Shown here piece after piece: positions 39,306-48,267 of a DNA stretch of 64,000 nucleotides. The translations under genes and the position numbers were made by a program. The stretch comes from Prado023 sp963777855. GTDB taxonomy: Bacteria > Actinomycetota > Actinomycetes > S36-B12 > CAIYMF01. The notes under the pieces were generated by a model. The model did not search any database. It was given only the letters and a program-made list of their open reading frames with translations, and was not told the DNA's origin. The stretch lies in the NCBI GenBank assembly GCA_963777855.1, contig CAVZRW010000004.1, forward strand, positions 268,428 through 332,427, read 5' to 3'. Position 1 is the first letter of the stretch. Each line of letters starts with the position of its first letter.

Positions 39306-41127
39306 CTACAGCGCATCCTCCCAACTGCGCGAGAGTCGTGCCGCGCAGTGGATGAGCCCCACCATGGAATAGGTCTGGGGGTAGTTTCCCCATAGCTCGC
39401 CGGTCTCGGGATGGATATCCTCGGAGAGCAGTCCCAGTGCATTGCGCCGTTTGAGGATGGACTCGAAGAGTCGGCGCGCCTCGTCCCGCTGGCCCAGGGC
39501 GGCCAGTGCATCGATGTACCAGAAGGTGCAGATGGTGAAGGCGGTCTCCGGGCGGCCGAAGTCGTCCTCCACCCCATAGCGCAGCAGCAGATCGCCCCGT
39601 CTCAAGGTGCTGCCCGATGGCCGCGACGGTGCCGGCGAAGCGGGGGTCGGCGGCGGACAGGAAATCCAGTTCGTGCAGGAGCAGCAGACTGGCGTCCAGG
39701 GTGTCGCCATCGAAGGTGGCGACAAAGCTGCCCAACGCGGGGTTCCAGGCCCGCGCGGCGATCTCGGCGTGCAGCCGGTCGGCCGCCTGCTGCCACTGCG
39801 CCGCGCGCTCGGGCAGGTCCAGCACGGCCGCAATCCGCGCCAGGCGGTCGCAGCCGGCCCAGCACATCACGGCGGAGAAGGTGTGGACGGCCGGGCGGTT
39901 GCGCAATTCCCAGGGGCCGGCGTCCGGCTGGTCGAAGACGGCGATCGCCCGGCGGCCCAGTTCCTCCAGGCGCTCGAACAGCGCCGGATGGCCCGCGAGC
40001 GGCATCCGGCGGTCGAAGAAGGCGTGGGTCGCGGCCAGGATGACGCTGCCGTAGACGTCGTTCTGGACCTGGAGATGGGCCTGATTGCCGATCCGCACCG
40101 GCCCCATCCCGCGGTAGCCGGGCAGGGCCGGGGCGATGCGCTCGTCGAGGTCGACCCGGCGGGTGATCCCGTAGCAGGGGCGCAGCACGCGGTCCTCGCT
40201 CGCGGCGACGATGTTGGCGATGTAGCCGAGATAGGCCTCCATGGCGCGGGTCGTCCCCAGGCGGTTGAGTGCGCTCACCACGAAGTAGGCGTCGCGCAGC
40301 CAGCAGAAGCGGTAGTCCCAATTGCGTTGGCTGCCGGGCGCCTCCGGGATCGAGGTGGTGAGGGCGGCGACGATGGCCCCGGTCTCCTCGAAATTGCACA
40401 GCTTCAGGGTGATGGCGGCGCGGATCACCGCCTCCTGCCACTCGAAGGGGATGGACAGCGCGCGGACCCAGTTGTGCCAGTGGTCCAGCGTGCGCTCCAG
40501 GAAGCGCCGGGCGGTCTCGGCGACGCCGGCGGTCAGCGACTCGTCGCCGCCCAGGATGAAGGTGAGCGGGCCGTCGAGCAGGAAGGGCGTCTCCTCGACG
40601 ACATAGGACAGGGAGGCGTCGGTGGTGAGGCGCAGGGCGCCGGCCTGACTCTGGTAGCGGATATGGTTGGAGCCGAGCGTGATCTGGGGCGACACCTGGC
40701 CGTAGGCAAAACGCGGGCGCACCCGGACCCGCAGGTGCGGCCGGCCCTTCACCGTGGTCAACCGGCGGATCAGGGTCGGGGGACGGAACATCCGCTCGAA
40801 CTGCGCAAAGCGGGGGGCAAAGTCCGTCACCTCGATGGCGTTACCCTCCTGGTCCTCGAGCCGGGTGACCAGGACCGCCGAATTGAGTTGGTACCACTGC
40901 CGGGTCTCGACCAGGGTCCCGACCAGTTCGCAGGCGAAATAGCCGCCGTTGTCGGGCTCCTCCGGGCGATAGGACCGGGGCCCGTTGAGCAGGCTGCAGA
41001 AGACCGGGTCGCCGTCCAGGCGGGGGTAGCCGCACCAGACCACGGTGGCATAGCGGTCGATCAGGGCGGCCAGGGTCCCGTTGCCGATGACCCCGAGGTC
41101 CAGGTTGTCGGTCTCTTGTGTCGTCAT
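39306..41127 (-). CDS. Glycoside hydrolase family 15 (trehalase/glucoamylase-like), one frameshift
   Basis: GH15 enzymes split alpha-glucosidic bonds, often trehalose in bacteria. I chose the ATG at 41127 (MTTQETDNLDLGVIGNGTLA); an in-frame start at 41244 adds 39 residues. The N-terminal beta-sandwich has WCGYPRLDGDPVFCSLLNGP; the alpha-barrel has GSQRNWDYRFCWLRDAYFVV (first catalytic Glu region nearby), YRGMGPVRIGNQAHLQVQND and, after an indel near 39597, RPETAFTICTFWYIDALAAL and GELWGNYPQTYSMVGLIHCA. About 607 codons, normal length. No signal peptide. Convergent with the esterase. Confidence 0.9.
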
Positions 41128-41542
41128 GTCGGCCTCATCGAATACGGCGACCAGACCGGCGAGCCAGTCCCGCACGGCGGCCAGCGGACCGAGACTCGGG
41201 GCAAGGGCGGCAGCCGTCAAGGAGTCCTGACCGCGACGCCCCAAGAGATAACCGCAGCGGGATCGACGAGCGCCAGGACGGCCGAGCCCGCGGCGGGCAC
41301 GATGGATGTCTCGGCGGTAAAGACCTCGAGGCGTCCCGGCGAATCCACCGTGAAGAGCAGGTGCGGAACGAGGCTATAAGCCAGGGATTTCCTCGGGGAA
41401 CCTAAGGTCGGGTCACGCCCCATTGCTGCCCGTCAGGCCGAACGGCGGAGCGACTGGAATTCATCGCAATGCCGCCGCTGGAAAGACACCGCTTCGACCC
41501 TGACCGCGCTGTGATCACCGCCGCGGGAGCAGTCGCCCGGGC
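41128..41542 (-). other. Short stretch upstream of the GH15 gene, possible gene fragment
   Basis: An open frame at 41217-41423 (reverse) reads SLVPHLLFTVDSPGRLEVFT and SAVLALVDPAAVISWGVAV, and another ending at the GH15 start reads LGPLAAVRDWLAGLVAVFDE. The latter resembles the end of a trehalose-phosphatase, a frequent GH15 neighbour, but the evidence is too thin for a call. Could be a remnant or a leader region. Confidence 0.25.
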
Positions 41543-42181
41543 TTACTCGACCGGGGTTAGCCCCGCCCGGATGGCGAAGCGCACCAGGCCGGCCAGGGTG
41601 TCGATCCGCAGCTTCATCATGATCCGGGCGCGGTAGGTCTCCACGGTCTTGGCGCTGATGCCCAGGGTTTCGGCGATCTCTTTGGTGCGCCAACCCAGGG
41701 CCATGAGCCGCAGCACCTCGCGCTCGCGCTTGGTCAGCAGCGCCTGGTCCAGATCCGCGCTGCGCTGCACCGCGGCCGTACCCGCCTGGGCCAGGGCGGG
41801 GCTGATGAAGCGATCCCCGGCGACGGCGGCGCGGATCGCCTGGATCAGGTCGGCGCCGGCCTCGTTCTTCAACACATAGGCCCTGGCCCCGGCCGTCATC
41901 ATGCGTTGCAGATAGTGGGCATCGGCATACATGGAGACGGCGACGATACAGGTGCTCGGCGAGCCGACGCGGATCAGTTCCGCCGCGTCGATTCCGCTCA
42001 TGCCCGGCATGGCCACGTCGAGCACCGCCACGTCGGGCTTGAGCTCCGTCGCCAGACGCACGGCCTCGGCCCCGTCGGCGGCCTGGGCCAGGACCCGCCA
42101 ACCTGGCTCGCGGGCAATCAGGGCCGCCAGCCCGTCGCGAAACAGGGTGTGGTCGTCGCACAGGATGAGGCTGAGGGTCAT
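41543..42181 (-). CDS. NarL/LuxR-type response regulator
   Basis: The intact 212-residue product has a receiver domain: acidic pair in LSLILCDDHTLFRDGLAALI, phospho-acceptor Asp in PDVAVLDVAMPGMSGIDAAE, Ser and Lys in CIVAVSMYADAHYL and GARAYVLKNEAGADLIQAIR. The output domain is a LuxR helix-turn-helix: LLTKREREVLRLMALGWRTK, EIAETLGISAKTVETYRARI. No histidine kinase lies next to it, so its signal is unknown. IS1182 sits about 108 bases upstream of its start and may affect its promoter. Confidence 0.92.
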   Translation of the reverse strand: MTLSLILCDDHTLFRDGLAALIAREPGWRVLAQAADGAEAVRLATELKPDVAVLDVAMPGMSGIDAAELIRVGSPSTCIVAVSMYADAHYLQRMMTAGARAYVLKNEAGADLIQAIRAAVAGDRFISPALAQAGTAAVQRSADLDQALLTKREREVLRLMALGWRTKEIAETLGISAKTVETYRARIMMKLRIDTLAGLVRFAIRAGLTPVE

Positions 42182-42250
42182 GGCTGGGCTCTGGCGCTGC
42201 TTGACAGGGTACTAGCGCAACGAAGCAGAGATTTCGAGACCATCTCCAAA

Positions 42251-42280
42251 TCGTTGTCGTTGTCGTAGTCGTCTTCGACT
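42251..42280 (+). repeat. Left arm of (GTTGTC)-type palindromic intergenic repeat
   Basis: TCGTTGTCGTTGTCGTAGTC lies here; its complement (GACAACGACAAC) occurs at 43883-43894, on the other side of IS1182. Without the IS the two arms would be about 75 bases apart and form a long hairpin. Confidence 0.6.
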
Positions 42281-42288
42281 TGGTCTAG

Positions 42289-43838
42289 CAGCCTGTCGGA
42301 CTTTGGCGCTGCCCTGCGGTGGGGTACTCGGTAGAATCGCATGATCGAACCTGAGGGCCACCCGCCGATGAGCCACTTCCACCCGATCGATCGCGACACC
42401 GACTTTCTCCTGCCCCCCTCGGTGCAAGAGTGGCTGCCCGTGGGGCACCTCGCGCGCTACGTCGTCGAGGTGGTGGAGGGGTTGGATCTCAGCGCCCTGG
42501 TCCGCGCCTATGCCGGGCGCGGCAGCGCGCCTTACCACCCGGCGACCTTGCTGTCGTTGTTGATCTACGGCTACGCCACCGGCTGCTACTCCAGCCGCAA
42601 GATCGAACGGGCCACCTACGACTCGCTGGCGTTTCGCTTCATCGCCTGCAATCGCCACCCCGACCACGCCACCCTGGCCACCTTCCGGCAGCGCTTCGCC
42701 CAGGAGTTCGAGGCGGCCTTCGTGCAGGTGCTGGAAGTCGCCCGCGAAAACCAGCTCAGCCGCTTCGGCTGTGTCAGTCTCGACGGCACCAAGATTCACG
42801 CCAACGCCAGCCGCCACAGCGCCCTGTCCTATGGGCATGCGCAGGCCATCGAAGCGCAACTGAAAAGCGAGGTGCAGCAACTGCTGGCATTGGCCGAGCA
42901 GGCCGATGGGGTCAATGCCCCGGAGGGGATGGATCTGCCGGCAGAACTGACGCGGCGCGAAGACCGTCTGGCGGCGATCGCCGCGGCCAAGCGCAAGATC
43001 GCGGCGCGGGCGGCCGAACGCTTCGCCCGCGAGCAGGCCGACTATGAGGCCAAGCTCAGTACGCGCGCCGCCAAGGCCGCGGCCAGCGGCAAGCCGCCGG
43101 GCGGCAAGCCTCCCGCGCCGCCGCAACCCGGCCCGCGCGCGCAAGACCAGATCAACCTCACGGACGAGGAGTCACGGATCATGCCGGTCGCCGGGGGCGG
43201 CTTCGAGCAGTGCTATAACGCCCAAGCCATCGTTGATACCGCGACGCTGCTGGTGCTGGTTGCGCAGGTCACCCAGGCGCCCAACGACAAGCAACAACTG
43301 GCCCCGATGATTGAGAAATTGCAGGCGCTGCCGGACGGATTGAATCAGCCCGCGCAGGCCCTGGCCGATGCCGGCTACTTCAGCGCCGCCAATGTGGACG
43401 CCTGCGACGCGGCGGGGATCGAGCCATTGATTGCGATCAAGCGCGATCAACACCACCCCCATTGGGCGGAGCGTTTCAGCGAGCCGCCCGCGTTGGCGCC
43501 CGACGCCACGCCGGTGCAGCGCATGGCCCATCGGCTTAAGAGCGGCGCCGGCCGCGCCGCCTACGCGCTGCGCAAGCAGACGGTGGAACCGGTGTTCGGC
43601 ATCATCAAATCGGTGATGGGGTTCCGTCAGTTCCTCACCCGCGGACTGGCGAATGTCCAAGGCGAGTGGACCCTGTTGTGTCTGGCATGGAATCTAAAAC
43701 GCATGGCGGTGTTGCGCCCGTAATAAGGGGAACACCGAGGAAAACCGCGCTTTTAACCGATATTCGTCTTTTTTACGCCGCAAACGGCCCTTCAACAACC
43801 ATCCAATGGCTGTTCCGCGGGCAAAGCCCGACAGGCTG
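42289..43838 (+). mobile_element. IS1182-family insertion sequence, complete
   Basis: The element is 1,550 bases long. Left end CAGCCTGTCGGACTTTGG and right end (reverse strand) CAGCCTGTCGGGCTTTGC match at 16 of 18 positions. It is flanked by CTAG at 42285-42288 and 43839-43842, the palindromic 4-base target duplication typical for this family. It carries one intact transposase. Because ends, duplication and gene are all intact, it is probably a recent insertion. Confidence 0.93.
42341..43723 (+). CDS. IS1182-family transposase
   Basis: The 460-residue DDE transposase is in one frame. MSHFHPIDRDTDFLLPPSVQ starts at 42368 in family style; the ATG at 42341 adds nine residues. The DUF772-type N-terminus has YHPATLLSLLIYGYATGCYS and RFIACNRHPDHATLATFRQR. 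Catalytic residues: Asp in CVSLDGTKIHANASRHS, Asp in ALADAGYFSAANVDACDAAG and Glu in LRKQTVEPVFGIIKSVMGFR. A proline/alanine-rich linker (about residues 245-265) separates them. It probably moves this IS. Confidence 0.95.
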   Translation: MIEPEGHPPMSHFHPIDRDTDFLLPPSVQEWLPVGHLARYVVEVVEGLDLSALVRAYAGRGSAPYHPATLLSLLIYGYATGCYSSRKIERATYDSLAFRFIACNRHPDHATLATFRQRFAQEFEAAFVQVLEVARENQLSRFGCVSLDGTKIHANASRHSALSYGHAQAIEAQLKSEVQQLLALAEQADGVNAPEGMDLPAELTRREDRLAAIAAAKRKIAARAAERFAREQADYEAKLSTRAAKAAASGKPPGGKPPAPPQPGPRAQDQINLTDEESRIMPVAGGGFEQCYNAQAIVDTATLLVLVAQVTQAPNDKQQLAPMIEKLQALPDGLNQPAQALADAGYFSAANVDACDAAGIEPLIAIKRDQHHPHWAERFSEPPALAPDATPVQRMAHRLKSGAGRAAYALRKQTVEPVFGIIKSVMGFRQFLTRGLANVQGEWTLLCLAWNLKRMAVLRP

Positions 43839-43842
43839 CTAG

Positions 43843-44172
43843 GATCACCAACCTCCTGCCGCTCGATTACGACAACGATCACGACAACGACAACCGCCGG
43901 AAGCGGTCTCGGAATTTGCGCCCGGCGGCAGTCGTAGCCTGGATGGAGCGCAGCGGAATCCAGGTTTTCGCGGCAAGCCACCGATATCTAGTGTGTCCGC
44001 GAGGCTGTCTCGGTTTCACTGTCCAGCGAGGAGATGGCGGAACTGCTGCGCGTTCCGCCCGACGCGCGCCCGGCGTTGCGCGCTCCTGCCCGCCTGAAAC
44101 GCTCGCCCCTTCTTGAGCATCCGTCACCGCGGCGCTGCCAAGCAGGGCTCGAGCCAGCGCCGTGACGGTCGG
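43843..44172. other. Intergenic region right of IS1182, with right arm of the palindrome
   Basis: Contains CGATTACGACAACGATCACG and ACAACGACAACC (43864-43895), the arm complementary to 42251-42280. The rest (about 280 bases) shows no gene. A small arginine-rich reverse frame at 43988-44227 looks like a shadow. Confidence 0.5.
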
Positions 44173-44400
44173 CTATCTCTCGGCCAGGCGAGCGATCTCC
44201 GGCCGCGCCTTCTGCCGCGCTTGCCAAACGTCATAGACCATCTGCTGCCCGAGCCAGAGCTCCGCACGCCCGCCGCGCTCGGTGCCGAGCCATGCCTCAA
44301 GGCGCAGGGCCATGTCGGGCGAGATGGCGGCACGCCCGTTGAGTACGCGGGACAAGGCGGTTCGGGTCACGCCCAGATGTCGCGCGGATGCTGACGGCGA
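44173..44400 (-). pseudogene. higA: HigA-type antitoxin, N-terminus lost at a join
   Basis: HigA antitoxins bind DNA and neutralise HigB toxins. The readable part runs from about SASARHLGVTRTALSRVLNG (helix-turn-helix) through RAAISPDMALRLEAWLGTER to LWLGQQMVYDVWQARQKARP and the stop at 44173. The usual first ~20-25 residues (a HPGE-type start) are missing; upstream the sequence is that of the ZIP-like gene. No higB is present. This is the second place where two unrelated genes meet in mid-ORF. Confidence 0.78.
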
Positions 44401-45167
44401 TAAGCCCGCCGGGCAGTAGACCGGTGCTCCGACTTGCCCTGGCCGCGGGAGCCGATCGCCAGCAAGACCAGCCACGTCAACAGCGCGGCAAACAGCACCA
44501 GGGGGATGCCCTGGAACGCGCCGGGCAGCGCCGCCGCCACCTCAAACGCCTCCAGCAAGGTGTCGATCAGCAGGAACACCAGAAGACCCAGCGTCAGCGC
44601 GAGGATGGCGCCCAACCACTTGCGGCCCATTCTCCGCATGAGCGGATACCAGAGGAGGCCCAGGCCGACCGGGATGATCCCGACGTAGACGCCCAGCAGG
44701 CCGTACGCCAGAAACTGCCGCAAGCCGGGCCGTGGCGCGGGCGTGGCAATCGCCACCTGCCCGTCGAAAGTCACGCCGGTGGATGTCACGATGCGCAGGA
44801 CGTTCGGCTCGGCCTCCACCCACGGGTAGGGCACCGACAGGGTGGCGCGGCCCAGCCGCGGGATCACCGGGGATGGCGCGATCGTATACTGCCAGTACGC
44901 ATCGTCCACCATCACCTGGGCAATCGTCACGGGGTCCGGGCCGCCGTTGACCAGCCGCGCCTGGAAACCGGCCGGCGTCACGGTGATCCGTTCGAAAGTC
45001 AGCTCCTCGATCGGCGGCAGGCCGGCGGTGAACATCGCCAACGGCCTGCCGAACGCGAAGAGGGCCAGCATCAATGCCAGGGCCACCAGCGGAATCAGAC
45101 CCGAAATCCATACCGGCAGGCCCGCGGGGACGGTCAGCTTGTTCTCAAGTTTTCTCGATGTCGTCAT
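44400..45167 (-). pseudogene. ZIP-like metal transporter, C-terminus lost at a join
   Basis: GGAGG stands 5 bases before the ATG at 45167 (MTTSRKLENKL). A first helix (VWISGLIPLVALALMLALFA) is followed by an extracytoplasmic domain (PPIEELTFERITVTPAGFQA to VTFDGQVAIATPAPRP) and then FLAYGLLGVYVGIIPVGLGL, KWLGAILALTLGLLVFLLID and VLFAALLTWLVLLAIGSRG, helices in the style of ZIP-family transporters. The frame then enters higA-derived sequence, so the conserved His helices of ZIP are not present. Fourteen bases after the multicopper oxidase, in the same operon. Confidence 0.65.
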
Positions 45168-45180
45168 TCTGCCTCCATCC

Positions 45181-46213
45181 TCACTCCGTCGCCTCAAAAA
45201 AGCCCATCCAACCCAGCTCGGCCAGCTCACTCTGGTGAGCATGGAACATATACTGCCCCGGGTACTCCAGGGTGAACTCCAACACGTGACGTTCGCCCTG
45301 GCCCATGGTCACGTTATCGGTGAGCTCGTAGCGCTCCAGATCGGTGCCGGTGCGATAGAGGCGGTACATGCCAGCGTGCAGATGAAACGAGTTGATCGGG
45401 TCGAACTCGGTGACATTCACCAGGTACAGCCGCTGCAGTTCTCCCACCTTGACCTGGATCGGATGCCTGGCGTAGTGGAACGCGACCGTGTTGACCGCAT
45501 AGACCTCGTTCTCGTTATCGAAATTCGTGTCGAAGCCGTTCATCACCATCACCATCTCCCGTGCGGGCGGCCGCCCCTGGGGTGGGTCGATAATGAAGGC
45601 GCCGTACAATCCCTTATGAATGTGGCGCTTGAGCGGCATGACGTGGCAGTGGTACAGGTGCAGCCCGAACGGCCGGGCCTCGAACTCGTATACGAAGTCT
45701 CCGCCGGTCGGCACCACCGGCGTCACGCCGTCCATGCTCGGGGGATGGATGCCGTGGAAGTGGATGGTGTGCGGCATCGAGGAGGCGTTGCGGAAGTGAA
45801 AGCGCAAGCAGATCGCCCTGCCGGCAGCGGAACGTCGGACCCGGAACCTGGCCGTTATAAGTCCAGGCAGGGAAATAGACGCCCGGTGCGACCTCGATCT
45901 CCTTATCGACCGCGTGAATATCCCACTCACGCACCGTGCGGCCATCCGCAGCCACGCTCTCGCGGCCCCAGTCGAACTCCGTCAGGAACCGGGTTGGATC
46001 GAAGCCGGCCAGATCGACCTCGCCGACCAGACCACTGTTCTCGCCGTGGGCCATGGCCGGACCGGAATCCTCGCCCGCCTCTGTGTGACTCGCCGCCGGG
46101 GTGTGCTCCTGCGCCGCCACGCCACCGGCCGCGAGCAGGGTGGCCACCCCACTCATCGCCAGGCCGGTCGTGAGCAGCTCTCGCCTGCTCAGGCCGGTTC
46201 TCTTCTCATTCAT
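45181..46213 (-). CDS. Multicopper oxidase, Tat-exported, one frameshift
   Basis: Multicopper oxidases oxidise metals or phenols with oxygen. MNEKRTGLSRRELLTTGLAM is a twin-arginine signal. Then VYFPAWTYNGQVPGPTFRCR (first cupredoxin), an indel near 45820, and MPHTIHFHGIHPPSMDG (HxHG), FGLHLYHCHVMPLKRHIHKG (HxH), NSFHLHAGMYRLYRTGTDL (HLH) and QYMFHAHQSELAELGWMGFF (HAH...M). These supply type 1-3 copper ligands, in a two-domain-sized protein of about 344 codons. The neighbours, a DtxR regulator and a ZIP-like transporter, suggest a role in metal handling (inference). Confidence 0.87.
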
Positions 46214-46245
46214 CGTTCCATGCTCTCAAAGGTTCCCCCCTGCGG

Positions 46246-46933
46246 TCATTTCGCTGGCACTTCGTCGGCCACCACAAAAACCTGATCGGTCACCTGGAAA
46301 CCCAGGGCATGCGCGACTTGCGGCTCGAACAGCCGCACCTGCTGGGGACCTTGAAATGGCGCCCGCGCCGTCACCTCCACGTGCGCACCTGGCACCAGCC
46401 CCAGCTCACGGAGGTAGCGCAACAGCGCGGGGTCGTGATCCGCCACCCGCTGGACACGCGCCGGCCGCCCGAGCGGCAGGTCCGTCAAGGGGATATCGCC
46501 GAGCGGCGGCCACCGTCCCATCGCGTTGAGGAATGGGAGAGCCGTGCGGGTCGCGCGCCGGGTCGCCCAGGTAGGCCGCGATATGCTCCTCCAGCTCGTC
46601 GGAGATCGCGTGCTCCAGCCGGTGCGCCTCCGCGTGCACCTTGTCCCACGAATACCCCAACGCCACCGTGAGGAAGCTCTCGACCAGGCGATGGTGGCGC
46701 ACGATTTCGAGCGCCGCCTTTTCACCTGCTCCGGTGAGACGAGCGCCCTGGTAGGGCTCGTAGACGATCAGGGGCGGGTCCAGCGCGGCGAGCTTCTTCA
46801 GCATGGCCGTGACCGAAGCGGGCGAGAGCCCCAGCGCCTGCGCCAGCATCGTGGTCCCTGCCCAGGGCTGGCGGCCTTCGCAGACCAGCTCATAGATCGC
46901 CTTCAGGTAGTCTTCGATCGACTGTGACGCCAT
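46246..46933 (-). CDS. DtxR/MntR-family metal-dependent regulator, one frameshift
   Basis: The ATG at 46933 starts MASQSIEDYLKAIYELVCEG, then the winged helix TTMLAQALGLSPASVTAMLK, VYEPYQGARLTGAGEKAALE and the metal/dimer region IVRHHRLVESFLTVALGYSW, HRLEHAISDELEEHIAAYLG. After an indel near 46530 the FeoA-like C-terminal domain reads PLGRPARVQRVADHDPALLR, YLRELGLVPGAHVEVTARAP to the stop at 46246. About 229 codons. It is first in the operon DtxR-oxidase-ZIP and probably represses it when Mn or Fe is abundant. Confidence 0.88.
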
Positions 46934-46944
46934 TTCATGATCCC

Positions 46945-46980
46945 ATAAAACAGATTTTTGTATAACTAAATCAAGTTGAT
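46945..46980 (-). promoter_or_regulatory. Candidate promoter and operator for the DtxR-like operon
   Basis: On the reverse strand TTGATT (46974-46969) and TTTTAT (46950-46945) stand 18 bases apart in an AT-rich stretch unlike its surroundings. The perfect 11-base palindrome ATCAACTTGAT (46980-46970) overlaps the -35, where a repressor would block transcription. The start codon lies only 11 bases after the -10, so transcripts would be nearly leaderless. Judged by eye only. Confidence 0.35.
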
Positions 46981-47058
46981 AGTAGTACGGAAACAATTCC
47001 CGGTCAGTAGCTTAAAGTTACATAATCTGGGTATATCAGGAGAGGCCCGGACTATTCG

Positions 47059-48267
47059 TCATCTCCGCTCGAACGCGGTCACGTACGCGAACGGATCGGC
47101 GGTCTCACCCACGAATACCCGGCGTCCATCCCGGGACACCGCGACGCCGTGCGGCATGAGGAATTCGCCCGCGGGCCAGCCCTCTTCCGTGCGCACGCCT
47201 TCGGCGCCGATGCGCTCGACGAGCCGGTGGCCCGTGGCGCCCAGCACGGCCACGGCCGAGGGGACTCTGCGTGGTCACGTACAGGTTGCCCGCGTCGTCG
47301 ACATCGATCATCTGCGGCCAGGCGCTCGCCAGCGCCTCCTGCCCCACCCGCTGGATGAGGCGTCCGGTCTCAGGCTCCACCTCAGCCACGTAACCCTGAG
47401 GGTTCACGATGAACAGGGTGCCATCCGGGCCGGCGGCCATTCCGACCGAATCCAGGCCGGGCTTCCGCGGAAAGCTGCGCAGGAACTCGCCCTCCGCGCT
47501 GAAGACCTGCACCCGCATGATGGGCTTGCCACTGCTGTCCACGTTGGGATCCAGCGCAAACACCTCGCCGTCCGCGCCCACGGCCAAGCGCGGCCGGGCC
47601 GTTCGACCCGAACTCGCCGTCGCCGGGACCGTAGGCGCCGAACCCGCCCAGCAGGTCGTGATCCGCGTTGAACCGGGTGATCTGGTGCAGCCCCGCTGTC
47701 CGCGATGTAGACGTCGCCCGCGGGCCCGACCTTCACATCGGTGATGTACACGATCTCCCCGGCCGAGATCACCCCTCGATACTCGCCCGCGAGGTCGAAC
47801 ATGAAGACGCCGCCGTACGCGTCCGCCACGTAAACCAGGTCGTCCCAGGCTGCCAGGCCGCCCACCTCGGAGAAACGGGCATCCTCCGCATCCGTGGTCG
47901 CCGCCCAGCCGCCACAGCACCGCGGCTGAGGCTTCAGTTGAGGCGGTGGAAGCCTCGGAGGCCTCCGGCGTGGGGGTGGGCAGCGGACTGACCGGCGCCG
48001 CACCGGTAGGCAAGGGACTGACCTGCGCCGTTTCGGTGGGAGGCGGCGTGGGCTGAACCGTGCCGGCAAGCAACTGACCGGCGCCGTCCCGGCGCCGAGG
48101 CGGCGTGGCACGCCCGTGCCGGCCGGCATGCACGGAGGGCGTCGTCGAGGCGCGACGCCCGTCAGGGGCACGGTCCGGACCGCCGGAGCCGCAGTCGGTT
48201 CTGCGGCACGGCAGGCTGCCAGGTTGAGCCCGGCAAGGAGCAGCATGACAACGGCGATCTGTTTCAT
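47059..48267 (-). CDS. NHL-repeat beta-propeller lipoprotein, frameshifted
   Basis: The ATG at 48267 starts MKQIAVVMLLLAGLNLAACR, a lipoprotein signal with Cys at residue 19. A proline/threonine-rich linker follows, in another frame with repeats of VSPLPT (AQVSPLPTGAAPVSPLPTPT). The body has blades such as DLVYVADAYGGVFMFDLAGE, GPAGDVYIADSG, GADGEVFALDPNVDSSGKPI, GPDGTLFIVNPQGYVAEVEP and DDAGNLYVTTQSP, and the last blade (AVSRDGRRVFVGETADPFAY). About 403 codons; at least four indels. It is coupled (ATGA) to the large protease upstream. Confidence 0.78.

Noticed and set aside
39607..41379. 590-codon plus-strand frame opposite the GH15 gene
   Set aside because: Antisense shadow; the GH15 frame has all family motifs and this one has none.
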